A DNA stretch of 39,355 nucleotides from an uncultured Caulobacterales bacterium (GCA_937923115.1 CAKZTE010000084.1:1-39355), one strand, 5' to 3'; positions 29,729 to 39,198 are shown, counted from the stretch's first letter. Numbers and translations are program-made. Notes: generated by a model not told the origin, from the letters alone.

Positions 29729-30268
29729 TTAGCGGGATTTATGCGCAATGTCGCGCTGATCCACTGTGCTTTTCTTGCGCCGTTGACGTGACGTCAGATG
29801 GCTTGGCAGCGGGCGGCCCGAATAGCCGCCAAAACAAAGCGCTCTATCATAGAGTGTAAGTGCTGCTGCCAGTGACACGTTAAGGCAGAATTTTGTCGGA
29901 ATTTGAACAATGGCCGCGCACATTTCCTGCGCGCGGGGGGAGAGCGAGCCTTTCTCTGGTCCAAGAATATAGGCGCAGTTTAGCCCGTGGCGAAAGCTTG
30001 GCAAGTCAACAGCGTCTTCGGTCAGTTCAATGCCAATGAGTTCGCACCCTTTGGGGAGGCGCATCTCGTCAAGACTATCCCAGTCATAATAAGGCAAATG
30101 ATTATGTGAGCGGGAGGTATCCGTCATGCGCACCTCTAGGGCGCGCGGGTCAGCCCCGATGGAAAATGCAAAGCTGGCCTCAAAGGCATGGGCTGTGCGC
30201 AAGACAGCGCCTAGATTGGCCGCTTTGGATATCCCCTCAACGCCTATACCGAAATACCCGCGAGACAT
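29729..30268 (-). CDS. TrmH/SpoU-family RNA methyltransferase
   Basis: 'GVEGISKAANLGAVLRTAHAF', 'CAYILGPEKGSLSP', 'VQIPTKFCLNVSLAAALTLYDR' (SPOUT motifs). Start at internal Met 30268. Confidence 0.9.
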   Translation of the reverse strand: MSRGYFGIGVEGISKAANLGAVLRTAHAFEASFAFSIGADPRALEVRMTDTSRSHNHLPYYDWDSLDEMRLPKGCELIGIELTEDAVDLPSFRHGLNCAYILGPEKGSLSPRAQEMCAAIVQIPTKFCLNVSLAAALTLYDRALCFGGYSGRPLPSHLTSRQRRKKSTVDQRDIAHKSR

Positions 30269-30270
30269 TC

Positions 30271-31596
30271 TTAGGCCAGCCCCTCGCGGCGCAGTTGCCG
30301 CCAACGGGCAAAGGCATAGGCAGCCACCACAAGAGAAATAATGATTATAATGAGGAACGGAAAGCGCGGCGGCAGCGACAAAAACCCAAGGCCGATAAGA
30401 ATAAATGTCATGCCGTTCACGGACAGGTTGAGCAGCACAGAGCCTGCGCTCATCAGGCGGGCGCGGCGTTCTGGATTCGCGCGGCGTTGCGCCATAGCCT
30501 GAAGCGGAACAACAAATAGCCCATTACAAAATGACGCGGCCGTCACATCAAACAAAAAGCGGCGCCCCTTAGGATCTGCAAAAAACTCTTGAACTGTGCC
30601 CAGGCCCTCTCGGGTGGACTGCTCGCTATTGAGATAGAGGTCAAGCGTGAAAAGCGCGACGCCCGTAATGCCAAAGGCAACCAGCCCAATCGCTTCTTTT
30701 CCGCGCGCCAAAACAATACAAAACAGCGAGCCAAACAATATGCCAAGGGTCGAAATAATTAAAATGGCCGTCAATGTATTCTGATCATAGCGCAGCACAT
30801 CCGCCACATAGGTTGGGAAGGCGGTAATAAAGATTGTCGATAATCCGTAAAACCAAGCAATACCCAAGAGCGGGCGGAAAACAGGCATATCCTTTATCGC
30901 TTGCCCTAGAACATTTATTGTGGCGGTGATGGGATTGTAATTAATTTTTAAATCGGGCTGCGGCGCAGGCGCAGGCGGCACGCGCTCTGCGGCGAACAAG
31001 CCAACAGCCGCGAGTACGAGCAATATCATGGCAACAATGCGCGGCCCCGTCAGAAAGTCACCTTCGGGAAACTGTTTTAAGACAAGCAATAAACCAATAG
31101 ATTGTCCGAGCAGGATAAAGAAAAACTGAAATCCGCTGAGCAAACCATTCCCTGTAATAAGTTCGTCGTCTGCTAGCCATTGCGGCAAAACAGAGTTTTT
31201 CGTTGGCGAGAAAAAAGCCGATTGCGCGCCCATGCCAATAAGCGTCATCGCCAAAATAATAGGGCTTTCCAGAAAGAAGCCTAGCGCGGCTAGGCACATC
31301 AGTCCCGCCTCCGCTCGCTTAATCCATTTCAATATAATGCCGCGATCAATCTTATCCGCGATTTGTCCTGCAATAGCGGTGACAATAAGAAAAGGAAGGG
31401 TGAACATGAGGGCAGCGAGAGGCACGACGGAACCGCGCGGTATAGCGTCCGAGAAAAGAACAACGCCGCCATAAGTCACAAGCCCAATCAATGCTTGCTT
31501 TAGCGCGTTATCATTAAACGTGCCCGCTTGGAACAAAATGAAAAGTGGCAGAAAGCGCCGCTGCTTGAAAAGTTTACCGGCTAGTTTCACGCTCAT
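30271..31596 (-). CDS. MFS transporter (LplT-like)
   Basis: 'FLPLFILFQAGTFNDNALKQALIGLVTYGG', 'GAQSAFFSPTKNSVLPQWLADDELITGNGL'; about 12 hydrophobic segments. Confidence 0.85.
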   Translation of the reverse strand: MSVKLAGKLFKQRRFLPLFILFQAGTFNDNALKQALIGLVTYGGVVLFSDAIPRGSVVPLAALMFTLPFLIVTAIAGQIADKIDRGIILKWIKRAEAGLMCLAALGFFLESPIILAMTLIGMGAQSAFFSPTKNSVLPQWLADDELITGNGLLSGFQFFFILLGQSIGLLLVLKQFPEGDFLTGPRIVAMILLVLAAVGLFAAERVPPAPAPQPDLKINYNPITATINVLGQAIKDMPVFRPLLGIAWFYGLSTIFITAFPTYVADVLRYDQNTLTAILIISTLGILFGSLFCIVLARGKEAIGLVAFGITGVALFTLDLYLNSEQSTREGLGTVQEFFADPKGRRFLFDVTAASFCNGLFVVPLQAMAQRRANPERRARLMSAGSVLLNLSVNGMTFILIGLGFLSLPPRFPFLIIIIISLVVAAYAFARWRQLRREGLA

Positions 31597-32426
31597 GTCG
31601 ATATATCCTTTGAGCGCTCCGCTTTTTCTTCAGCTTCTCGCGCGAGTCTTTTTTCGCGCGCGACCTCATTTTCCTCTGTCCGGCCAATATCAGCCGGGTT
31701 AAGCGCGCCGAGGTTTTCCATATCCAATAGCGCGCGAGAGCGGGTTTCGATACGGCTCTCAAGAACGGCCATGAACTCATCCTTACCAAGGCCCGGCATA
31801 ATGGGCTCTAAAAACTCAAGCTTGGCGGGGCCAGGGTGTTTGGTAAAATCGTTCTGGTTCCAGCGTTGACCCAGATTTGTCGCCACAGGAACGACTGGAC
31901 AATTAAAATCAACATAAAGATGATAAACGCCTTTTCTATAGCGGTGCTGCGTGCCGACTTTGGACAAATGCCCTTCGGGGTAAATTAAAATACGCCGCCC
32001 TTGCTCGCGCACGACTTGGGATGTCTCGGCCATGCGGTTGCGCGCATCTTCGCCGCCGCAATTATCAATCACAACAGCGTTCATTTTGGCCAGAATACGT
32101 TTAAGAAACAGAAACTTTTCCAGGTGATCGCCCGTTACAAAAGACAAGTCGAAAAATTGCGAAAACATCACAAGGCCGTCGCCATAGCTTTGGTGCTTGG
32201 CTGCTATGATAACGGGGCCGTCCTTGGGGACATTTTCATGACCAGAAACGGTGACATTGATACCCGCAATGACGCGCATGCCCCAGACCATGACACGAGT
32301 ATAGCGGCGCAGGCTTGCCATCATCAATGTACGGCCCGGTAGAAACGAAAATATAACGCAGATAATTGCGTAAAGAAATGTCGTCACGACAAAAAAGATA
32401 TTAAACAACAGCGAGCGCATCCACAT
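31593..32426 (-). CDS. 1-acyl-sn-glycerol-3-phosphate acyltransferase (PlsC family)
   Basis: 'VIIAAKHQSYGDGLVMF' (variant HX4D), 'ILIYPEGHLSKVGTQHRYRKGVYHLY'. 4-nt overlap with the MFS gene. Confidence 0.88.
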   Translation of the reverse strand: MWMRSLLFNIFFVVTTFLYAIICVIFSFLPGRTLMMASLRRYTRVMVWGMRVIAGINVTVSGHENVPKDGPVIIAAKHQSYGDGLVMFSQFFDLSFVTGDHLEKFLFLKRILAKMNAVVIDNCGGEDARNRMAETSQVVREQGRRILIYPEGHLSKVGTQHRYRKGVYHLYVDFNCPVVPVATNLGQRWNQNDFTKHPGPAKLEFLEPIMPGLGKDEFMAVLESRIETRSRALLDMENLGALNPADIGRTEENEVAREKRLAREAEEKAERSKDIST

Positions 32427-32510
32427 AGCCTAAGGCAGAAGCCCTCTATGCATCAAGCTAGAAACAAAGCTTTCAATCAACTAAGTTGTGCGGCCCTGAC
32501 CGCTATAGTC

Positions 32511-35500
32511 TTATAAAAAATCAGCTGCATCTAAATCGAGCGAGAAGAAGTTTTGAAGCGTCAGGCTTTGATTTGTGCCGTCAATCAATGTCAGCACGGT
32601 GTCATTACCCACTTGTTCAACAGAGAAGTCACCAAAATCAAGACCAAGCGCGCTAAAGTCGAGCAGGTCCTCGCCATTCGTAAAATCGGTCACGCTATCG
32701 TTCCCCCAAACCGTGTCCGTAAACACAAATGTGTCAGCGCCCGCTTCGCCGCGCAAGATGTCATCACCCGCGCCGCCGTTCAGAATATCGTCACCGCCAA
32801 AGCCGCGCAGATAATTATTATCGCTATCGCCCGTGAGGGTATCGCTGAACTGTCCGCCTATAATGTTCTCAATACTTATATAGATATCGCCAATCGCTTC
32901 GCCTGTATTCTGGCTGCTGTCAGCCAGATTGATGATGAGGCTTGTCCCCGCTGAAACGTAATAGGCCCAATCAGAGCCCGCCCCGCCGTCCAGCACATCC
33001 GCGCCGCTATCGCCTTGCAAAAAGTCCGTGCCGCCACCGCCCATCAATGTGTCATTGCCAAAGCTGCCGCGCAGATAGTTTACGCCGCTATCGCCCGTGA
33101 GGCTGTCATCAAAGCGTGAGCCGTAAACGCGCTCAATGCTGATAAAGCTATCGTCCGCCGCGTCGCCGCCCGAAGCGGTCCCCGCGCCTAGGTCTATTGT
33201 GACCGCAGCGCTGCTTGTCGCGTAATAGGCCCAATCTACGCCCGCACCGCCGTTATGAAGATCAGCCCCTTGGTCGCCGCGCAAAAAGTCGTTTCCGCTA
33301 CCGCCGTAAAGCGCGTCATCGCCCTGAAGCCCGCGTACGAAATTATTAAAGCTATCGCCTGTCAGCGTATCATTATGACGCGAGCCGACGAGGTTCTCTA
33401 TATTGATATATGTATCGCCAATTGCTTCGCCAGTGTTCAACGCCGTGTCGCCCATATTGACCGTAACGCCAACAAGCGATGAAGCGTAATAGGCCCAGTC
33501 ATTTGTGCCAGCCCCACCGTCAAGCGTATCCGCCCCCGCGTCGCCTTGGAGGTAGTCATTACCCGCCCCGCCTGTAATCACGTCATCTCCATTCAGACCG
33601 CGCAGATAGTTCACACCGCTATCCCCGACGATTGTGTCATTTTTACTCGAGCCTAGCACGCGCTCAATCAGCTGATAGCTATCGCCCTGCGCGTCGCCGC
33701 CGCTGCCTGTCCCCAATGCGAGGTCAACGCTCACACCGAGGCTAGAGGTGGAGTAATCCGCCCAGTCCTGACCCGCGCCGCCGTTCAGCGCGTCCGCGCC
33801 CACGCCGCCGCGTAAAAAATCAACGCCAAAGCCGCCGTCCAGATAATCATCACCGGCGTCGCCGCGAAGGTTGTCATTGCCGTCGCCGCCGTAAATCATA
33901 TCATTTCCGTCATTGCCAGAAATCAGGTCATTGCCGCCAAGCCCGTAAATGGTGTCGGCCGCAGCCGTAGCCGTATAAGTGTCATCACCCGCAGTTAAGG
34001 TGATTGGCCCTCCTGCGCTTGGAACTTCGAAGGTAAATATCCCGTCAGCATAGCGAATAAACTCTACGCTCTCGACCGTATCTACGCCTTCGGCGCCGCT
34101 ATTATTATGCGTGACGGTAAACTGCCCATTCCCAATATCGGCAATGGTATAATCTGTGCTGTTTCCCGCATAGAAAATTGTATCCGTGCCCGCGCCGCCA
34201 ATCAGCGTATCATTACCCAATCCGCCCGTAAGCGCGTCATCGCCCGCCGCGCCGTTGAGTATATCAGTCCCAGCCAATCCGTTTAGCGCATTAGCCGCGT
34301 CGTTTCCCAACAGGCTGTCATCACCCGTTCCGCCAATGGCGTTTTCAATCACTGTGCCGCGCGCGATAGAGAAATTCCACGTCATGCCGCCAAATGAGGA
34401 AAAAGCCTCTTCACGCAAATCAATGTCGGCATCAAAACTGAATCCAGATACATCAAGCGTATCTATCCCACCCGCATCCCACACTGCGGCAATGATGGAG
34501 TCGTTGGTGTCGGACAGCTCCCAAGAGGCGTTGCCTGTATTGGAGTTAAATCCATAAACGGTATCCCCTGTTCTAATTGTTGTGTTTTCGCCGTAAAGGC
34601 GCTGCAACGCGGCAATGTCATGCAGCATAAGATTAGTTGCGTCTTGTCCAAGGAAATTTGCGCCCGTATTTGTTTCGCTAAAATAGCTCATCACCGTATA
34701 TTGCAGGCTATCTTGAAAATACTCAGCGCTGTTGGCGTAAGATATTGTTCCTGAATAATTGCTCGGATGGCTTAGCCCAAGCGCATGCCCGATTTCGTGC
34801 AAAATAAGCGACATACCAAAATCGTCATCTTCGGTGTAATCCGTATTAGAGGTTATCCAGATATCCGCATTCAAATGCTCTGCAAGCTGATCGTTTATGC
34901 CGGGGTAAAAACTAAAAAAGGCCTGTCCTGCCGTGAAGCCTGTATTGTTTGGATTTGTGACAAGCAATATGTCAGCCGCGTTAGAGAACGCGCTTGGGCC
35001 CGTGGTGCCGGTACCATTTCGCGTAAAGGAAATATCGGCCACATCATCGATGTAATCAAAGGCGCGAATAATGAATAACATCTGCGCGACTGAAACCTGC
35101 GCAAATCCGTTATCTGGCGTAGCATCAAAGGCCCAGCTTATTGCGCTCGCTGTCCCCAATTCATTGCCGCCATTATTATAAATACCGTCGCCAAATTTAC
35201 GCAAATCGCGCGTGAGCTGTACCGCTGCTCCATCATAGTCAAAGTCTGGTTTATTGCCGCTGTTGAAAGGTGTGACAAGTGTCGGAGACCCAATCGCGTA
35301 ATCGGACCCGTTGAGGGGTGTGTAAGTGTGCGAAACTGAGTAGAGCCCTGTTTCAGGGTCAAACACGGCTTCATGGCTATGCCCGTCATGACTGTCTTCA
35401 CCATCACAAATCGTGCACCCTGGACAGTCAGTGTGTATATCATCTGCGGTTAGGTCAATGTGTAAGTCAAAAATTGGATCACCTTCAAGACCCATAAGGC

Positions 35501-35552
35501 CACGTGCATCTGCAATCATCATATCTTTGTGGGCGTTAAACATCTTAAACAT
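32511..35552 (-). CDS. Serralysin-like (M10-type) RTX calcium-binding metalloprotease, probable T1SS substrate
   Basis: Zn site 'HEIGHALGLSHP', Met-turn 'YTVMSYF', many GGxGxDxLxG nonapeptides, C-terminal 'QNFFSLDLDAADFL'. Confidence 0.93.
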   Translation of the reverse strand: MFKMFNAHKDMMIADARGLMGLEGDPIFDLHIDLTADDIHTDCPGCTICDGEDSHDGHSHEAVFDPETGLYSVSHTYTPLNGSDYAIGSPTLVTPFNSGNKPDFDYDGAAVQLTRDLRKFGDGIYNNGGNELGTASAISWAFDATPDNGFAQVSVAQMLFIIRAFDYIDDVADISFTRNGTGTTGPSAFSNAADILLVTNPNNTGFTAGQAFFSFYPGINDQLAEHLNADIWITSNTDYTEDDDFGMSLILHEIGHALGLSHPSNYSGTISYANSAEYFQDSLQYTVMSYFSETNTGANFLGQDATNLMLHDIAALQRLYGENTTIRTGDTVYGFNSNTGNASWELSDTNDSIIAAVWDAGGIDTLDVSGFSFDADIDLREEAFSSFGGMTWNFSIARGTVIENAIGGTGDDSLLGNDAANALNGLAGTDILNGAAGDDALTGGLGNDTLIGGAGTDTIFYAGNSTDYTIADIGNGQFTVTHNNSGAEGVDTVESVEFIRYADGIFTFEVPSAGGPITLTAGDDTYTATAAADTIYGLGGNDLISGNDGNDMIYGGDGNDNLRGDAGDDYLDGGFGVDFLRGGVGADALNGGAGQDWADYSTSSLGVSVDLALGTGSGGDAQGDSYQLIERVLGSSKNDTIVGDSGVNYLRGLNGDDVITGGAGNDYLQGDAGADTLDGGAGTNDWAYYASSLVGVTVNMGDTALNTGEAIGDTYINIENLVGSRHNDTLTGDSFNNFVRGLQGDDALYGGSGNDFLRGDQGADLHNGGAGVDWAYYATSSAAVTIDLGAGTASGGDAADDSFISIERVYGSRFDDSLTGDSGVNYLRGSFGNDTLMGGGGTDFLQGDSGADVLDGGAGSDWAYYVSAGTSLIINLADSSQNTGEAIGDIYISIENIIGGQFSDTLTGDSDNNYLRGFGGDDILNGGAGDDILRGEAGADTFVFTDTVWGNDSVTDFTNGEDLLDFSALGLDFGDFSVEQVGNDTVLTLIDGTNQSLTLQNFFSLDLDAADFL

Positions 35553-35773
35553 AGGGGTCTCGCACTCGCCTCGGATACTACAGGCGTTTTCTATTAGCTT
35601 AATTTTTAAATATGAAATTTAGGCTAATTTTAAAATAGGGTAGAATCAAGGCGGCGCCAAAAACACGGTTAAAAGGGCTTTAAGCGATGAGGCGCGGCAA
35701 ACATATCAACGCCCATTGTTTTCACCCCCAAACGCGCTATCTAGCAATGAGACATAATCAATAAGGACATAGC

Positions 35774-36559
35774 ATGAAATTATCATCAGACATTACAGCC
35801 ATAATAACGGGCGGCGCTTCGGGCCTCGGTGAGGGCACGGCGCGCGCGCTCGCAGCTAGCGGCGTCAAAGTCGGTATTTTTGACCTTAATGAAGAGCGCG
35901 GCAAGCAGGTCGCCAAGGAACTTAGCGGGGCCTTTGCTAAAGTTGACGTGTCGGACAATGACAGCGTCGAGGCGGGCTTCGCTGCTATTCGCGCCGAGCT
36001 GGGCCAAGAACGTATCATGGTTAATTGCGCCGGTATTGGCGGCGGTATGAAAACGGCGTCGCGCAAACGCGACACTGGCGAGATCGTGGCCCATGACGTG
36101 GCCTATTTTACGCGCATTATTAACATCAACCTTATTGGGTCGTTTTTATGCGCGTCAAAATCAGCGGCAGGCATGATGGGCTTGGAGCCAACGGCGCCAG
36201 ACGGTGAGCGCGGTGTTATTTTAAATACGGCCTCAGTTGCGGCGCAGGACGGACAGATAGGACAACTCGCCTATGCTGCGTCCAAAGGCGGAATTTTATC
36301 AATGGCCCTACCCATGGCGCGCGATCTGGCGCGCGAGGGTATTCGCGTGAATACTATTTTGCCTGGCTTTTTTGAAACGCCTATTTATGAGCAGATGAAG
36401 CCTGAAGTTAAAGAAAGTCTTCGGGCGCATGTCCAATTCCCCAATCGCTTCGGCACGCCCGCCGAATATGGCGATCTAGCGAAATTCATGGTCGAGAACG
36501 CCTATATTAACGGCGAATATATCCGCACGGATGCGGGGGCCAGAATGCCACCTCGTTAG
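35774..36559 (+). CDS. Short-chain dehydrogenase/reductase (HSD10-like)
   Basis: 'ITGGASGLGEGTARALAASG', 'NCAGIGGG', 'YAASKGGILSMALPMARDLAREGIRVNTILPGFFETP'. Confidence 0.92.
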   Translation: MKLSSDITAIITGGASGLGEGTARALAASGVKVGIFDLNEERGKQVAKELSGAFAKVDVSDNDSVEAGFAAIRAELGQERIMVNCAGIGGGMKTASRKRDTGEIVAHDVAYFTRIININLIGSFLCASKSAAGMMGLEPTAPDGERGVILNTASVAAQDGQIGQLAYAASKGGILSMALPMARDLAREGIRVNTILPGFFETPIYEQMKPEVKESLRAHVQFPNRFGTPAEYGDLAKFMVENAYINGEYIRTDAGARMPPR

Positions 36560-36597
36560 AGCGGCCTAGAAAAGAGAATGCCGCCTCGTTAGAGCGG
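36543..36597 (+). repeat. 22-bp direct repeat (33-bp period) across the SDR stop codon
   Basis: GAATGCCACCTCGTTAGAGCGG (36543-36564) and GAATGCCGCCTCGTTAGAGCGG (36576-36597), one mismatch. Confidence 0.9.
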
Positions 36598-36615
36598 TAA
36601 ATACAGACGCAATAT

Positions 36616-36643
36616 AAAGCCCCATTAAGCTGAGTGGGGCTTT
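36616..36643. terminator. Rho-independent terminator between convergent SDR and GGT genes
   Basis: AAAGCCCCA-ttaagctgag-TGGGGCTTT. Confidence 0.75.
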
Positions 36644-36663
36644 CCTTTATGTTTCCGCCGCTT

Positions 36664-38535
36664 TTAGGGCGTCGCCACTTTGCCTTCGCGGCGGGGATCG
36701 GCCCCGCCCGTCAGCGTACCATCCGCGTTGCGGTAAATAATATGAAGGCCGCTAATTTCCCCGCGCGAGCGCCGCACCGTATGACCTTTGGCCTCCAGCC
36801 CTTTCACTAGACTTTCCTCAAGCCCAAACTCTGCGGCAGGGCCTGTGCGCTGCACCTCATTTGTCTCTTCGTCTTTAATGCCTTTGGCTTCGAGGCTAAC
36901 GCGGCCACGGCGCGCGATGACATTGGGCAGCTCAATCGCCTGCTGCGGGGTCATTCCCCAATCAATCACGCCCACAATTGTTTTCGCCGTATAGGCAATA
37001 ATTGAGTTCCCGCCTGGGGAGCCCGTCGTGAACAGAAATTCCCCATCGGGACTGAACACAATTGTCGGGCTCATGGAACTGCGCGGCCGTTTACGCGGTG
37101 CAGGTGCATTGGCAATCGGTAAGCCCGCCGCATCAACCGTTTTAAAACTAAAATCCGTAAGTTGATTATTGAGCATAAAACCACCTGCCATACGCTGGCT
37201 TCCGAACGGCGCTTCAACCGTAGTGGTCATAGATACCGTGAGGCCGTCTTTATCAACAATCGTAAAATGCGAGGTGCCGGGGCTGTCGGGCGTTGCGTCT
37301 TTGCCTCTCAAAAAGGCTGCGGGGTTGCCCGCCGTAACATCGGTAATCGCGCGGTCAGAGCTGATTAAACCTGCGCGCGATTGCAAATAGTCCTTATTGA
37401 GCATAAGCTTTTTAGGAACCTCAACGAAACGATCATCGGCGACATATTTATCGCGGTCCGCATAGGCCAGAAAACTGGCTTCGATAAAGTGGTGCCAGCC
37501 CTCTTCGCTTGGGCCCATCGCTGTCATGTCAAAGTTCTCAAGCGTACCCAAAATAGACTGCACCGCAATCCCGCCGGACGCAGGCGGCTGCGCGCCGCAA
37601 ATAATATGGCCGCGATAACTCGAGCATAGCGCCTCTGATTTGATGGGTTGATAAGCGGCCATATCAGCAAGGCTTAGCGTGCCAGGTAATGGCTCCTCTT
37701 GAACGGCTGCGATAATCTGTTCTGCTAGCGGCCCCTCCAAAAGCGCGCGCGGATTCTTCGCAATCAGCTTCAGGCTTTGAGCGTAGGCGGGGTTATCGCG
37801 CACGAACCCCACACCAATCGGCGTCTTGCCATCCGCTTCGAAAAAGTAGTTTCGCGCCGCCTCTTGTCGGCCCAGCACGAATTTTGACATACGCCCAACA
37901 ATATCGGCCATGCGGGGGCTGACGGTGAAGCCAGTCTCAGCCAAAGCAATCGCCTCATCAAATTGCGCCCCCCATGGCTGCTGACCATAATCTTCATGCG
38001 CTTTATGCAACATAACAATTGCGCCCGGAACGCCCGTTGACCGCCCCGATGCAATACCGTCAAAATAGCGTAACGGTTGGCCGTTATCATCTAAAAAAAG
38101 CTCCGGCGAGATAGCCGCCGGCGCCGTTTCTCGGCCGTCATAATGCCAGACATTGCCCGTTTTTGGATCATAGACGACCATAAATGCCCCGCCGCCCAGA
38201 CCCGAGCTTTGCGGCTCGACGAGGCCTAAAACGGCCTGTACGGCAATGGCCGCGTCTACGGCTGACCCGCCGTCTCTTAACACTTTCGCGCCCGCCTCAC
38301 TGGCGAGCGGGTTGGCGGCCACAACCATAGCGCCTTGGGGCGCGGCGGTTTTTGCAATGCGCTCAATGGCTGGACGGTCTTTTAATGCCTCGGCACCGAC
38401 AACGGACGCAGAGCCGCCAAGCGGCACGCTACAGCCCGAAAAGGCGATAGCCGAAAAAGCTAAACACCATGCGGCATAACTTCCAACGCCGTGAGGCAAA
38501 GGGCGGTGGGCATGGTGTGGGGCTGAATGCGGCAT
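36664..38535 (-). CDS. ggt: Gamma-glutamyltransferase, probable lipoprotein
   Basis: 'GGSAVDAAIAVQAVLGLVEPQSSGLGGGAFMVVYD', 'PGTSHFTIVDKDGLTVSMTTTVEAPFGSQ', 'GSPGGNSIIAYTAKTIVGVIDWGM'; lipobox-like 'AFSGC'. Confidence 0.93.
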   Translation of the reverse strand: MPHSAPHHAHRPLPHGVGSYAAWCLAFSAIAFSGCSVPLGGSASVVGAEALKDRPAIERIAKTAAPQGAMVVAANPLASEAGAKVLRDGGSAVDAAIAVQAVLGLVEPQSSGLGGGAFMVVYDPKTGNVWHYDGRETAPAAISPELFLDDNGQPLRYFDGIASGRSTGVPGAIVMLHKAHEDYGQQPWGAQFDEAIALAETGFTVSPRMADIVGRMSKFVLGRQEAARNYFFEADGKTPIGVGFVRDNPAYAQSLKLIAKNPRALLEGPLAEQIIAAVQEEPLPGTLSLADMAAYQPIKSEALCSSYRGHIICGAQPPASGGIAVQSILGTLENFDMTAMGPSEEGWHHFIEASFLAYADRDKYVADDRFVEVPKKLMLNKDYLQSRAGLISSDRAITDVTAGNPAAFLRGKDATPDSPGTSHFTIVDKDGLTVSMTTTVEAPFGSQRMAGGFMLNNQLTDFSFKTVDAAGLPIANAPAPRKRPRSSMSPTIVFSPDGEFLFTTGSPGGNSIIAYTAKTIVGVIDWGMTPQQAIELPNVIARRGRVSLEAKGIKDEETNEVQRTGPAAEFGLEESLVKGLEAKGHTVRRSRGEISGLHIIYRNADGTLTGGADPRREGKVATP

Positions 38536-38679
38536 GTCTATCTCCTGTTTCGCGGGGCACAGTAAGCGGAATTAGGCGGCTGTAAACACAGGACTGCGTG
38601 CAGTGTGTTCAATGTTAAAGCGGTAAGCTTCACTTTTTCCTCATTATTTTGAATTATTTCAGGCCTAAAGGAGGCCTAT

Positions 38680-38970
38680 ATGAGGATTTTACTGAAATCC
38701 GTATTTTTAACGCTCGCGCTTAGCGGCGCAAGCCTATTGGCCGCGCCCAATGTACAGGCACAAGATAGCAGCGCGAAGAACAATTCAAATTCAAGCAAAA
38801 AAGCGCAGCGGCGCGATTATAAAAGCCCGCCCTCGCCTGAGCTTCTAGCTCAGCAGCGCGGCGAAGTACCGTCAACGCAAGCCGCCAATAACGGCGCGTC
38901 ATCCTCCGCTGCCAAGAAAACAAAAGCCAAAAAACCCAAGAAACGTAAAACCCGAGAAATGCCGCTCTAG
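38680..38970 (+). CDS. Small secreted Lys/Arg-rich hypothetical protein
   Basis: Signal peptide (LLKSVFLTLALSGASLLAAPNVQAQ), AAAGGAGG ribosome binding site, strongly basic C-terminus KKTKAKKPKKRKTR. Confidence 0.65.
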   Translation: MRILLKSVFLTLALSGASLLAAPNVQAQDSSAKNNSNSSKKAQRRDYKSPPSPELLAQQRGEVPSTQAANNGASSSAAKKTKAKKPKKRKTREMPL

Positions 38971-39121
38971 ACTAGACGCGCCGCTCTTTGTCATCAAGCG
39001 GCGGCCCGCAATCGGCGAGAAAGCGGTCAAGGACGCGCCGTTTACCATAGTCAAAAAAGGCACTTGCAATCCTGCGCGCAATAGGGTTTAAGGCGGCCTA
39101 TTCGCGGTCACGGCCGCAGCC

Positions 39122-39198
39122 GCACCGGTAGCTCAGCTGGATAGAGCACCAGACTACGAATCTGGGGGTCGGGGGTTCGAATCCTCCCCGGTGCGCCA
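39122..39198 (+). tRNA. tRNA-Arg (anticodon ACG)
   Basis: Acceptor GCACCGG/CCGGTGC, anticodon arm CCAGA-CTACGAA-TCTGG, T-loop GGTTCGAATCC, encoded CCA. Confidence 0.97.

Noticed and set aside
32790-33760. Regular DNA repeats as a possible CRISPR array
   Set aside because: The repeats are degenerate coding repeats of RTX modules, about 270 bp period, not short exact repeats with unique spacers.
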